Origin: Ruminococcus sp.
Lineage (GTDB): Bacteria; Bacillota; Clostridia; Oscillospirales; Acutalibacteraceae
Assembly (NCBI GenBank): GCA_024403825.1
Contig: JAKSRB010000006.1
Coordinates: 1 to 47,773 of the forward strand
Direction: 5' to 3'
Length of the DNA stretch: 47,773 nucleotides
In this document: positions 25,623 through 33,736 of the stretch, piece by piece
Numbering within the stretch: the first letter of the stretch is position 1
Layout of the letters: each line of letters starts with the position of its first letter
Notes under the pieces: model-generated
What the model was told of the DNA's origin: nothing
Database searches by the model: none
The model's input: the letters and a program-made list of their open reading frames with translations, nothing else
Program-made: the position numbers and the translations under genes

Positions 25623-25752
25623 TAGGCAAATAAATATAATATTAATTTAAATAAAAAGGGCAATAGCTCCATTTTATGGTTTTAGCGAACCAGCTTTTAT
25701 AAATTGGTTAATTCGTATGAAAAAGCTACTAAATCAAGTAAGTAGTCAAAAA

Positions 25753-25791
25753 ACAATCGGTACACATATTATTGCTATGCATACCGATTGT
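25753..25791 (+). terminator. Hairpin terminator upstream of leuB
   Basis: A 10-bp perfect stem (25753-25762 with 25782-25791), with a further CAT/ATG inner pairing across a 2x2 internal loop, followed by an AT-rich tract with T-runs. Confidence 0.65.
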
Positions 25792-25893
25792 ATTATTTTA
25801 TTACGATGTTTTTTTAACATCTAATATACCAGTTGTTTTATCAAATGTAAATTTACTTGAAAATTGATTTCTGTGGTTTTTTATTGTGATTAC

Positions 25894-25922
25894 TTGACAT
25901 TTTCGCCTTGTCAAAGTATAAT
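25894..25922 (+). promoter_or_regulatory. Consensus promoter of leuB
   Basis: A perfect TTGACA-17-TATAAT promoter. The -35 hexamer is mirrored by TGTCAA inside the spacer (25910-25915), so the pair forms an inverted repeat that could be an operator. Confidence 0.75.
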
Positions 25923-25971
25923 TTATTATGTAGTATTTTAAATTTTAATTTAAATCAAAGGAGAAATTGCA

Positions 25972-27042
25972 ATGGCAGATTATAAAATAACCTTGCTTAA
26001 GGGTGACGGTATCGGTCCTGAAATCGTAAATCAGGCGGTAAAGGTACTCGATAAAGCAAGTGAAAAATTCAATTTTTCAGTAGAGTATGTTGAGGCACTT
26101 CTTGGCGGTTGTGCTATTGATGCAACAGGTGTTCCACTTCCAGATGAAACTGTTGAAAAATGTAAGGCATCAGATAGTGTATTGCTTGGTGCAGTTGGTG
26201 GTCCTAAGTGGGATAATCAGCCTGGTAACAATCGTCCGGAGGCTGGCTTGCTTGGTATCAGAGGTGCTTTAGGTCTTTTTGCAAATCTCCGTCCTTCTGT
26301 AATATTCGGACCTCTTAAAAGTGCATCCCCAATTAAGGATGAAATTATTGGTGGTAACCTTGATATTATGATTGTTCGTGAGCTTACAGGTGGTATTTAC
26401 TTTGGCAAAAAGGGCAGAACAGAGGTAAACGGAAGCCCTGCCGCATGGGATACTGAAATGTATTCTGTTCCAGAGGTTGAGAGAATTGCAAGAGTTGCTT
26501 TTGACCTTGCAATGAAAAGAAATAAAAAGCTTACAAGCGTTGATAAGGCAAATGTTCTTGAATCATCAAGACTTTGGAGAGAAACTGTAAATCGTATTTC
26601 AAAGGAATATCCTGAGGTTGAATTAAATCATCTCTATGTTGATAATGCGGCTATGCAGCTTGTAAGAAATCCACGCCAGTTTGATGTAATTGTTACTTCA
26701 AATATCTTTGGTGATATTCTTTCAGATGAAGCTTCAATGATTGCAGGTTCAATCGGTATGCTTGCATCAGCAAGCCTTTCTGACGGAAAGCTGGGACTTT
26801 ATGAGCCTATTCATGGTTCTGCACCTGATATTGCAGGTCAGGGCATTGCAAATCCACTTGCTACTATTCTTTCAGTTGCAATGATGTTGCGTTATTCACT
26901 TAATCAGCCTGATGCCGCTGATGCTATTGAAACAGCCGTTGCAAAGGTACTTGAAACACACCGTACTCCAGATATATATGAAGAAGGCTTTACAAAGGTA
27001 AGCACAGATGAAATGGGCGACCTTGTTTGTCAGGCTCTTTGA
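25972..27042 (+). CDS. leuB: 3-isopropylmalate dehydrogenase
   Basis: A 356-residue LeuB, oxidising and decarboxylating 3-isopropylmalate with NAD+ in leucine biosynthesis. Signatures: [12 protein letters not shown] at the N-terminus, [12 protein letters not shown], and the active-site arginine region [11 protein letters not shown]. The [17 protein letters not shown] segment, [17 protein letters not shown], and [11 protein letters not shown] with [18 protein letters not shown] also match. Strong AAAGGAGAA ribosome site. leuA, leuC and leuD are not adjacent in this window. A CpsB-like gene follows by 11 bases. Confidence 0.96.
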   Translation: MADYKITLLKGDGIGPEIVNQAVKVLDKASEKFNFSVEYVEALLGGCAIDATGVPLPDETVEKCKASDSVLLGAVGGPKWDNQPGNNRPEAGLLGIRGALGLFANLRPSVIFGPLKSASPIKDEIIGGNLDIMIVRELTGGIYFGKKGRTEVNGSPAAWDTEMYSVPEVERIARVAFDLAMKRNKKLTSVDKANVLESSRLWRETVNRISKEYPEVELNHLYVDNAAMQLVRNPRQFDVIVTSNIFGDILSDEASMIAGSIGMLASASLSDGKLGLYEPIHGSAPDIAGQGIANPLATILSVAMMLRYSLNQPDAADAIETAVAKVLETHRTPDIYEEGFTKVSTDEMGDLVCQAL

Positions 27043-27053
27043 TTGAGGTGTCT

Positions 27054-27773
27054 ATGCAGTTATATGATATGCATACCCATATTCTTCCTGAATTTGATGA
27101 TGGTGCAAAGACAGTTGAAGAATCTTTGACTTTACTTGAAAGTTTAAAGAAACAGGGTATAACAAATGTTTGTTTAACACCACATTTTTATACAAATGAA
27201 ATTAGTCTTGAAGATTTTTTGGAGGCAAGAAAGGTTGCTTTTGAAAAATTTAAGCCGTCAATTCCGGAAGATATGAGTATTGTTCTCGGAACAGAGGTTT
27301 ACATTACAAGATTTTTGTTTAGTAATAAGGATTTGTCACAGATTACATATGGTAAATCAAAATATATCCTTACTGAATTTGGTTATACTTCAAAATTCAG
27401 CGAAAAAACAATGAACTATCTTTATCAGTTAAGGGATAATTATGGTTTATTGCCAATAATGCCACATGTTGAGCGTTATCCTACACTTATGGAAAATCCT
27501 AAATTAATTGAAGAATTGCAGGATATGGGAGTAATAATTCAGACAAATATTCAGAATTATTCAAAGAAAGCTCCGCTTTTCAGAAAGCGTAAATTGCTTA
27601 AATACATAAATGAAGGTCTTATAGATATTCTTGGTTCAGATACTCACGCTATGGACCATAACAGCCCTGAGGTATTCAGCGAAGCTATGGAATGTATAGT
27701 CCAGAAATGCGGACAGGATACACTTGATGAAATGATGGAAACATCTGAAATTATTTTTAAGCGTTCATTATAA
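27054..27773 (+). CDS. CpsB/YwqE-type PHP tyrosine-protein phosphatase
   Basis: A 239-residue PHP-domain metallophosphatase. Metal ligands are visible in YDMHTHILPEFDDGAKT (H7, H9), LTPHFY, GTEVYI, MPHVERYP and GSDTHAMDHN. This set is characteristic of CpsB/CapC/YwqE, which dephosphorylates tyrosine kinases that control capsule or exopolysaccharide synthesis; no kinase gene is nearby. ATG 27054 has TTGAGGTG at good spacing; an upstream TTG inside leuB is rejected. It is likely co-transcribed with leuB and closed by the terminator at 27781. Confidence 0.88.
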   Translation: MQLYDMHTHILPEFDDGAKTVEESLTLLESLKKQGITNVCLTPHFYTNEISLEDFLEARKVAFEKFKPSIPEDMSIVLGTEVYITRFLFSNKDLSQITYGKSKYILTEFGYTSKFSEKTMNYLYQLRDNYGLLPIMPHVERYPTLMENPKLIEELQDMGVIIQTNIQNYSKKAPLFRKRKLLKYINEGLIDILGSDTHAMDHNSPEVFSEAMECIVQKCGQDTLDEMMETSEIIFKRSL

Positions 27774-27780
27774 TAAATTT

Positions 27781-27808
27781 AAAAAGCTGTCCAATGCGAC
27801 AGCTTTTT
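27781..27808 (+). terminator. Terminator after the PHP phosphatase
   Basis: An 11-bp perfect stem (27781-27791 with 27798-27808), a 6-base loop and a T-run. Confidence 0.88.
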
Positions 27809-27840
27809 TAGCATAATTTATATTTTGGAGATGATAAAGT

Positions 27841-28857
27841 ATGGAGCAACTTGCGAATAAAATAATAGAAACCAACAGAATTTTACTCAGACCATTTATT
27901 ACGGAAGATTCTGAGCCTATGTATCGAAACTGGGCGAGCGATTCCAAGGTAACGGAGTATCTTACATGGACAGCACATCAGAATATTGATGAAACCAGAT
28001 ATGTTGTTAATATGTGGGTTGAAGAAAGCTGTAATATTGATAATTATCATTGGGCGATTGTGTTAAAGGATATTAATGAGCCAATCGGTAGTATAGGTAT
28101 TATTGAATTTGATAAAAGTGATAATTCGGCAGTTATTGGCTATTGTATGGGCAGTAAATGGTGGGGACAGGGCATTATGCCTGAGGCTCTTAATTCTGTT
28201 ATTGAATATCTATTTAAAGAAACTGATATAGAAAAGATAAAATCTTATCATAGTTTTGAAAATCTGAAATCCGGACGAGTAATGCAGAAGGTCGGAATGA
28301 AATATACAGGTGAAGGCAAGGCTGTTGACAACAAAGGTCAGGAAGTTGTTACTATTTGTTATGAGATAAATAAAAATGATACACAAATTCTTATTAAGAT
28401 AGCAGAGAAAAGACATATATCTGGACTATGCAAATTGTTACATCAGGTGTGTAATGTTCATCATAATGGCAGACCTGACCTTTTCAAGCTTGGTGGTATA
28501 AAATATAGTGAAGCACAGCTTGAAGATATGGTTAAAAGTAAAGATAATCCTATATTTGTTGCGGTTGATAAAAACGAAAATGTGTTAGGTTATGCATTTT
28601 GTATAACTAAGCAATTTTTAAATGACGGGGCATTAACGGATATAAAGACCTTGTATATTGATGATATTTGTATAGATGAAAAATACAGAGGAAAAAGCAT
28701 TGGAAGCAGAATATTCAGATTTGTAAAAGATTATGCAAAAGAACATAACTATTATAATCTGACATTAAATGTATGGTCTTGTAATCCGGGAGCCGAGGAG
28801 TTTTATAAAAAATGCGGACTTATGGTGCAAAAGACTGGTATGGAATGCATTTTGTAA
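27841..28857 (+). CDS. Tandem GNAT acetyltransferase (two fused domains)
   Basis: A 338-residue protein with two GNAT folds. The first (about 1-177) is RimJ/RimL-like: ETNRILLRPFITEDSEPMYR, PIGSIGIIEF, and the acetyl-CoA loop in GYCMGSKWWGQGIMPEALNS. The second (about 184-338) is a different GNAT type with DDICIDEKYRGKSIGSRIFR as the CoA-binding motif A and FYKKCGLMVQ at the end. Fusions of two unlike GNAT domains suggest either two acetylation reactions or one regulatory and one catalytic unit; substrates are unknown. TTTGGAGATGAT precedes the ATG. It lies between terminators, so it is probably its own unit. Confidence 0.87.
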   Translation: MEQLANKIIETNRILLRPFITEDSEPMYRNWASDSKVTEYLTWTAHQNIDETRYVVNMWVEESCNIDNYHWAIVLKDINEPIGSIGIIEFDKSDNSAVIGYCMGSKWWGQGIMPEALNSVIEYLFKETDIEKIKSYHSFENLKSGRVMQKVGMKYTGEGKAVDNKGQEVVTICYEINKNDTQILIKIAEKRHISGLCKLLHQVCNVHHNGRPDLFKLGGIKYSEAQLEDMVKSKDNPIFVAVDKNENVLGYAFCITKQFLNDGALTDIKTLYIDDICIDEKYRGKSIGSRIFRFVKDYAKEHNYYNLTLNVWSCNPGAEEFYKKCGLMVQKTGMECIL

Positions 28858-28883
28858 TTTTAATAAATAGTTGAATATAAAAT

Positions 28884-28923
28884 AAAAACCTGTCCATAAT
28901 CTTTTGCGAAAGGACAGGTTTTT
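28884..28923 (+). terminator. Hairpin between GNAT gene and spoIIR overlapping the spoIIR ribosome site
   Basis: A 12-bp perfect stem (28884-28895 with 28912-28923) with a T-run as its 3' edge, ending three bases before the spoIIR ATG. The only Shine-Dalgarno-like sequence for spoIIR (AAAGGA, about 28909-28914) runs into the right arm. Confidence 0.8.
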
Positions 28924-28926
28924 ATT

Positions 28927-29550
28927 ATGAAATTACTTATTAAATCAGCTTGCATTGCATTTGTACTTACTGTAATTTATTCATTGATTCCGTTTCAGGC
29001 AGAATGTAAGGAAATATCCAAAGAGGTATTCCGATTACACATTATGGCAAATTCAGACAACGAATATGACCAAAATCTTAAGATAAAGGTCAGGGACAGG
29101 GTTCTTATATATACTCAAAATCTTTTTGAAAATGCCAGTTCAAAGGAAGAGGCTGAAAAGCTGATTTCAGACAATTTGCAAAATATAGCAAATGCAGCAT
29201 ATCAGGAAGTAATTGAGAATGGTTATAATTATACTGTAAAAGCACAAATTACGAATATGTACTTTACTACTCGTGAATATGAACGCTATACATTGCCGTC
29301 AGGAATGTATGATGCACTCAGAATTACAATAGGAGAGGGAAAAGGGCATAATTGGTGGTGTGTAATGTATCCGTCAATCTGTATATCATCTGCTGAAACT
29401 CAGGATTTGCGAGCAAAAGAGGTTTTTAACGGAGAGCAGTATAATATTGTTCATAATGAACAGTATCAATACAAATTCAAAGTAGTTGAAGTGTTTGAAA
29501 AAATTTGTAATGTATTTAATGAAGATAAATCAAAAACCGACAGCAATTAA
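28927..29550 (+). CDS. spoIIR: Stage II sporulation protein R
   Basis: A 207-residue SpoIIR, the forespore-made secreted signal that triggers SpoIIGA to process pro-sigma-E in the mother cell. An N-terminal export segment (about 1-20) is followed by the family core: FRLHIMANSDNEYDQNLKIK, VRDRVLIYTQNLF, and GEGKGHNWWCVMYPSIC. The short length and GxGxNWWCVxxP motif are diagnostic. The start codon lies directly behind a terminator hairpin that contains its ribosome site, so translation may need unfolding or a sigma-F promoter in the hairpin region. The C-terminal codons overlap the downstream bidirectional terminator. Confidence 0.93.
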   Translation: MKLLIKSACIAFVLTVIYSLIPFQAECKEISKEVFRLHIMANSDNEYDQNLKIKVRDRVLIYTQNLFENASSKEEAEKLISDNLQNIANAAYQEVIENGYNYTVKAQITNMYFTTREYERYTLPSGMYDALRITIGEGKGHNWWCVMYPSICISSAETQDLRAKEVFNGEQYNIVHNEQYQYKFKVVEVFEKICNVFNEDKSKTDSN

Positions 29551-29564
29551 GGTACTGTCGGTTT
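29534..29564 (+). terminator. Bidirectional terminator between spoIIR and CPBP gene
   Basis: A 10-bp perfect stem (29534-29543 with 29555-29564), whose left arm is inside the last codons of spoIIR and whose right arm ends just before the convergent CPBP gene. Confidence 0.75.
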
Positions 29565-29568
29565 AAAA

Positions 29569-30603
29569 TTATATTTTTCCCATCGCTCTCAGGATAGTTT
29601 CAAATATTAAAACAGCAAATACAATTATTGTAATCGGTGCTGTAAAATAAATTCCTGCTGTTTTTAAGCCTGATACTCCAAAATAGCTGGTTTTTAGATT
29701 TGCAAATCCATTGTTTTTTATTATTTCAATTATAAGTAAAACTAATCCTGCTATTATTGAGCATAGTACAAGTCCTGCTACAAATAATATTATCATTGTT
29801 GCTCCAATATGTTCGTTTAATAACTTAGTTGCAAACTCCATATCATTCTGAACATCTTCAACGCTTAGACCAATACTTAATAAGGAAAGTACCATAATAG
29901 TTGAAAAAGAATTTATTGTAAAATGCAATATCATTGATGGTATGATTGAGCGTGTTTTAGCAAACATAAAGCAGGAAAACATACCCATAACAGCGGCGAA
30001 TAAAATCTGTGGATGATTTGCGTGCCAAAGACCAAACAGACAGCCTGATACTATTATTGCAAACCATTGTCCGAGTGGCTCGTTGTGTCTGTATATTGTA
30101 CCTCTGAAAATAAGCTCCTCCATTATAGGGGCAAAAATTACAGGAGCAATGATTGTTACTAAAATACCAAAGCCTGAATCTCCAAAATAATTAACCGCTG
30201 AATCAAAGGAAACTCCAAAAGCTGTTTCAAGCATTGTAAAGAACATATTTGAAAAAATTGCGGCAAGATAGGTCATTCCCATTGTGATTATAAACCATTT
30301 TGCACACCAGCCAAAGGATTTTTCAGGTTTGACAAAGCAATTTTTTATTGTAATTCCCGTTTTTTTACCTCTCATATGGTAAAACACAAGTAATATCAAG
30401 GGCATAGAAATTACATATATTCCTATATAAATTATCAGCTCTTGGAATCCAAAATCTGCAAGTAATGAATCAATAGAAACATTTTTAAGAAGCTTTTTTC
30501 CGCCAAATACTATAACGGCATATGCAATCAAGTATAGCAAAATTGGAAAAGATGAGTGATTAGAGATTTTTCTTATCTCTTTATTAATTGTTTTTTTATC
30601 CAT
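29569..30603 (-). CDS. CPBP-family intramembrane protease (copy 1)
   Basis: A 344-residue polytopic membrane protein of the CPBP/Abi (CAAX prenyl protease 2-like) family. Catalytic motifs: EELIFRG (E162, E163, R167), GLWHANHPQ (H194) and LHFTINS (H227, N231), all within predicted membrane helices in the C-terminal half. Bacterial members process peptides or act in bacteriocin self-protection or pheromone pathways; the substrate here is unknown. The ribosome site (AGAGGAATAA) is clear. A paralogue of exactly the same length follows upstream on the same strand 100 bases away, so the pair is a tandem duplication. Confidence 0.9.
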   Translation of the reverse strand: MDKKTINKEIRKISNHSSFPILLYLIAYAVIVFGGKKLLKNVSIDSLLADFGFQELIIYIGIYVISMPLILLVFYHMRGKKTGITIKNCFVKPEKSFGWCAKWFIITMGMTYLAAIFSNMFFTMLETAFGVSFDSAVNYFGDSGFGILVTIIAPVIFAPIMEELIFRGTIYRHNEPLGQWFAIIVSGCLFGLWHANHPQILFAAVMGMFSCFMFAKTRSIIPSMILHFTINSFSTIMVLSLLSIGLSVEDVQNDMEFATKLLNEHIGATMIILFVAGLVLCSIIAGLVLLIIEIIKNNGFANLKTSYFGVSGLKTAGIYFTAPITIIVFAVLIFETILRAMGKI

Positions 30604-30703
30604 TTATTATTCCTCTTTGATATGTATTAAGATTTTTGTTATACTAATAATACAACATTTATAGCATTAATGTCAACCAGAATTAATATTATTTATCACC
30701 TGA

Positions 30704-31738
30704 TTATATAAATGGTTTTGAAACAAGAGAAATTACTGTTAGAATTAACATAGCAGTATATGTAATAAATGTTATAGGTGAAGTAAAGAATATCAGAGCT
30801 TTTTTGAGCGGTGACATATTATTTTCTGACGATTTTTTGATAATTCTGATTTTGTTACGATTTTTGATTAATTCCCTTATAAAAAGTATCACACCGAAAA
30901 TGTAAAGCAGTATTACTGATAATATTGCAATTACATACACTATTGAAGCAAGTGTATGCTTTGTAAACATAGCGTGAATGACAAACTCTACATCTTTACT
31001 TTGAAGAATAGAGTTGAGAATCTTCCTTGAGCTTGAAAGTGAAAATGATAAAAGATTATTTATAAAATGACATAACATAGGAATAATTATTGACTGTGTT
31101 TTATGAAAAATGTAACACAAAAAAATTCCTGTAAACATTGCCATTACTGTTTGAGTATAATTATTATGCCATAGTCCAAATGCAATTCCAGTTGTTATAA
31201 TTGCAAAAAATGTTCCGATTTTCTGAATGTTTCTGAAAATCAATCCTCTGAATAATAATTCTTCAAAAAATGGTGCAAATAATACAATGACGATAAAGTT
31301 TATTAATAATGAAAATAAGTCTGAAGCTGAAGAGATTGGTAAATTATTAGCGGATATTGAAAATACATTTTTTATAAGCTCTGTTATAATAACAGATATT
31401 CTTCCTAAGAGATTGGAAACTCCTATACTAATTACAATCCATTTAAAACACCATAACTTGGATTTTTCTGGCTTTTTAAAACAATCCTTTAAAATTATAT
31501 TTTGCTTTTTGCCATATGTTTTATAATGTATTAGGTACAGTATCGGCATAAGTATTGGATAAATTGCAAAATCTACAATTAAAGTAATTATACTTTGATT
31601 ATCAATCATCATTAAACCATTATTTATATTTTTTATTGATGTTTTTAATATAAAAGAGCCTATTAATGTATATATTATAAATATTAATAGCGGTAATGAT
31701 GATGCATTTGATATTTTTCGTATTTCTTTTTTGTTCAT
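30704..31738 (-). CDS. CPBP-family intramembrane protease (copy 2)
   Basis: A 344-residue paralogue of the neighbouring protein with all motifs kept: EELLFRG (E159, E160, R164), GLWHNNYTQ (H191) and CHFINNL (H224, N228). Both share the N-terminal KEIRKISN(H/A)SS phrase and a FKKPEK/VKPEKS loop before the conserved W-C-x-K-W helix, supporting gene duplication. Divergence in the first membrane helices suggests different substrates. It lies downstream of the DUF11 gene on the same strand, separated by about 220 bases containing an inverted repeat. Confidence 0.9.
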   Translation of the reverse strand: MNKKEIRKISNASSLPLLIFIIYTLIGSFILKTSIKNINNGLMMIDNQSIITLIVDFAIYPILMPILYLIHYKTYGKKQNIILKDCFKKPEKSKLWCFKWIVISIGVSNLLGRISVIITELIKNVFSISANNLPISSASDLFSLLINFIVIVLFAPFFEELLFRGLIFRNIQKIGTFFAIITTGIAFGLWHNNYTQTVMAMFTGIFLCYIFHKTQSIIIPMLCHFINNLLSFSLSSSRKILNSILQSKDVEFVIHAMFTKHTLASIVYVIAILSVILLYIFGVILFIRELIKNRNKIRIIKKSSENNMSPLKKALIFFTSPITFITYTAMLILTVISLVSKPFI

Positions 31739-31848
31739 AAATTATCACCAAAATAATTTTATCATGCCATATTAAGGAAGTCAATGAACATTGGTGTATA
31801 GTTATATTATTTTGTCGATTTTTAATAACCTTATGAATATGTAAGCAA

Positions 31849-31897
31849 TGTACGGATTATTTGTTGTATAATCAGGTATAAACTAATAATCCGTACA
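31849..31897. repeat. 13-bp inverted repeat between CPBP and DUF11 genes
   Basis: Perfect arms 31849-31861 and 31885-31897 separated by 23 bases. It has no T-run on either side, so it is not a typical terminator; it sits upstream of the CPBP copy 2 start and downstream of the DUF11 stop. Confidence 0.6.
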
Positions 31898-31958
31898 ATT
31901 TCAAAAATTAATATGAAATTAATTTTTTATTTTACAAATTATACTTCATTTTTATCTT

Positions 31959-32882
31959 TTATTCATTATCGCAATTATCATATTTTTCTTCGGCGTCTTG
32001 GCAATCAAATGCAGTTACATATGAGGAATGTTTGATTCTTCCTTGAATTGTCAGAGTTGATGTTCCGGGATTTGTTACCCAAGCACCCGAAGCTTTATCC
32101 TGAATATAAGTTGCCTTTGGAACATTCAATTTATCAGTTTTAGTAGTAAATAGACCATTAACATAAGTGTAGTCAGAATTATTTATAAGCTCACTACCGT
32201 TGAAGAATACCTTCAAATCATCAAGCTCAGGGTTGAAGGTATCAGATATTGCTATATTTGCATCTTTACCTGCTACGGTATTTCCTGAGTTCTGAATAAG
32301 GAAGGTGTAGGTTAATGTGCCTGTTTCTGTTACTGGAACAGGTGAAATGGTTTTATAGATTGTTAATCTTGGTTCCGATTCAACACATATAGTTTCTTTT
32401 GCTGTTATTGTTTTACTTTGTTTGCCAGGTATTGTTAATGTTGCTGTATTAACAATTTTACTGTTTTGAGCTTGCGGTGCGAATTTGTTTGAAACTGCTT
32501 CGTAAATAAGTGTTACATAACTATTGGCAGGAATCTTTATTCCTGTAATTTCCAATGGTTGGGTTTTTGTTACTGTTGGTGTTGCCTGCAATTCACCATT
32601 TACATAATATCTCAGCGTTTTTTTTGTATAAGTCAATGGATACAGTGTTTTAAAAGCATACTTGTATTCACCAAGGTTGTCCTGTAATGTTAAGCCCCAT
32701 AAAGCAGTATCCTCATTATTTACAAGTGTAATTATATAAACGGTACTGTTTCCGACTGCATAATGCTTATTTACCGCAGTTTTAGTAATTGTTAATGAAT
32801 CTAATACCCGTCCAAATGCAAGATTTGAGTTAGTTATTTGATTATTGTAGCTCAGTTGAGCCTGATTTTTAATTATTGCCAT
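31959..32882 (-). CDS. DUF11 repeat protein without signal peptide
   Basis: A 307-residue beta-rich protein with two DUF11 (CARDB/conserved repeat) units: the first starts LTITKTAVNKHYAVGNSTVYIITLVNN and the second LTIYKTISPVPVTETGTLTYTFLIQN (only parts quoted here correspond to the repeat starts). The N-terminus (MAIIKNQAQLSYNNQITNSN) is polar with no export signal or membrane segment, and the C-terminus ends in an acidic Cys-containing tail (DCQDAEEKYDNCDNE). DUF11 units usually occur on surface proteins, so absence of a signal suggests either a mother-cell-made spore coat component or an unusual export route. A strong AAAGGAA ribosome site precedes the ATG. Confidence 0.75.
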   Translation of the reverse strand: MAIIKNQAQLSYNNQITNSNLAFGRVLDSLTITKTAVNKHYAVGNSTVYIITLVNNEDTALWGLTLQDNLGEYKYAFKTLYPLTYTKKTLRYYVNGELQATPTVTKTQPLEITGIKIPANSYVTLIYEAVSNKFAPQAQNSKIVNTATLTIPGKQSKTITAKETICVESEPRLTIYKTISPVPVTETGTLTYTFLIQNSGNTVAGKDANIAISDTFNPELDDLKVFFNGSELINNSDYTYVNGLFTTKTDKLNVPKATYIQDKASGAWVTNPGTSTLTIQGRIKHSSYVTAFDCQDAEEKYDNCDNE

Positions 32883-33136
32883 ATTTATTCCTTTCTGTTT
32901 TAACTTTATTAATTGATAGCAATTCCGTGATTCTCTGAGGCTTGTCGCCTCAATACATATTATGATAGGTAATGAAATTTGTGATTTTATATTCTGCTGT
33001 TCGATATTTTGGGATATTAATATGCGTTTTTGTCGAAATAAAAAAATATTTGTTTAATTCCTTTATGTAATTTAGAATTACAGTAAATCTTGTACAATAT
33101 TATGATGAATGATACAAGATAGTGGTGGTGTGTTTT

Positions 33137-33706
33137 ATGAAAAAAGCTTTGTTGATTTCAAAATCTGAGAAGAGTGCAGCCTCACTTTCTGAATTGCTCA
33201 GAAGTGAAATGTATGTTCAGATTTCTGTTGCACATACCGCTGATACTGCATATGAGCTTGTGAATGATGAGGAATTTGACTTGATTTGCATTAATGCCCC
33301 TCTTGAAAATGAGAGCGGTATAGAGCTTTCAAGTGCTTTTGCTGAAAAAACAAGGGCGTGTGTGGTTATCATTGTTCCTCTGCGTAATGCCGATGAGGTT
33401 AATGACATTCTTATGGAACAGGGTGTTCTGGTAATTGCCAAACCTATTAATAAACATTTGTTTCATCATTTTTTGCAATTTACTGAGTGCTTTAAAACAA
33501 GAATGTTGAAGGTAACTGAGGAAAACGAAAAACTCAGGCATATGGTTGATGATATTAAGATTATTGACAGAGCAAAATTTTTGCTTATTACCTGCCTGAA
33601 TATGTCAGAGTCGCAAGCTCATCGCTATCTTGAAAAGCAGGCTATGGATTTGCGTATAAGCAAATTGCAGGTTGCTAAACAGGTTATTCAGACCTACGAA
33701 AACTGA
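33137..33706 (+). CDS. ANTAR-domain antiterminator with degenerate receiver
   Basis: A 189-residue two-domain regulator. Residues 1-115 follow a response-regulator receiver fold, but the phosphoacceptor position reads asparagine (N53 in DLICINAPL), the acidic pair near the N-terminus is replaced (LISKSEK), while the conserved lysine K102 (AKPI) remains. A coiled linker (118-140) leads to an ANTAR domain (about 128-185, ENEKLRHMVDDIKIIDRAK, LQVAKQVIQ), which binds paired hairpins in nascent RNA and blocks termination. Start ATG 33137 has GGTGGTG upstream. carA begins 30 bases after it, so it probably belongs to the carAB transcript. Because it lacks the Asp, control may be by ligand or partner rather than phosphorylation. 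Confidence 0.88.
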   Translation: MKKALLISKSEKSAASLSELLRSEMYVQISVAHTADTAYELVNDEEFDLICINAPLENESGIELSSAFAEKTRACVVIIVPLRNADEVNDILMEQGVLVIAKPINKHLFHHFLQFTECFKTRMLKVTEENEKLRHMVDDIKIIDRAKFLLITCLNMSESQAHRYLEKQAMDLRISKLQVAKQVIQTYEN

Positions 33707-33736
33707 TTAACAAATTTCTGAAAGGAATGTGTTTTT

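Larger units (their letters stand above)
25623..25971 (+). other. 349-base intergenic region before leuB
   Basis: The left part (25655-25740) contains short self-complementary pieces (AGCTTTT at 25692 with AAAAAGCT at 25720) but no riboswitch class I recognise. A hairpin at 25753-25791 and the leuB promoter at 25894-25922 follow. No T-box signature such as AGGGTGG is present, so leucine T-box control is not supported. Confidence 0.5.

Noticed and set aside
25640-25971. A leucine T-box riboswitch upstream of leuB
   Set aside because: No conserved T-box antiterminator sequence (AGGGTGGNACCGCG) or specifier stem could be found.
29569-31738. A bacteriocin immunity/export locus around the CPBP genes
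   Set aside because: No bacteriocin-like peptide, ABC transporter or histidine kinase lies next to them.
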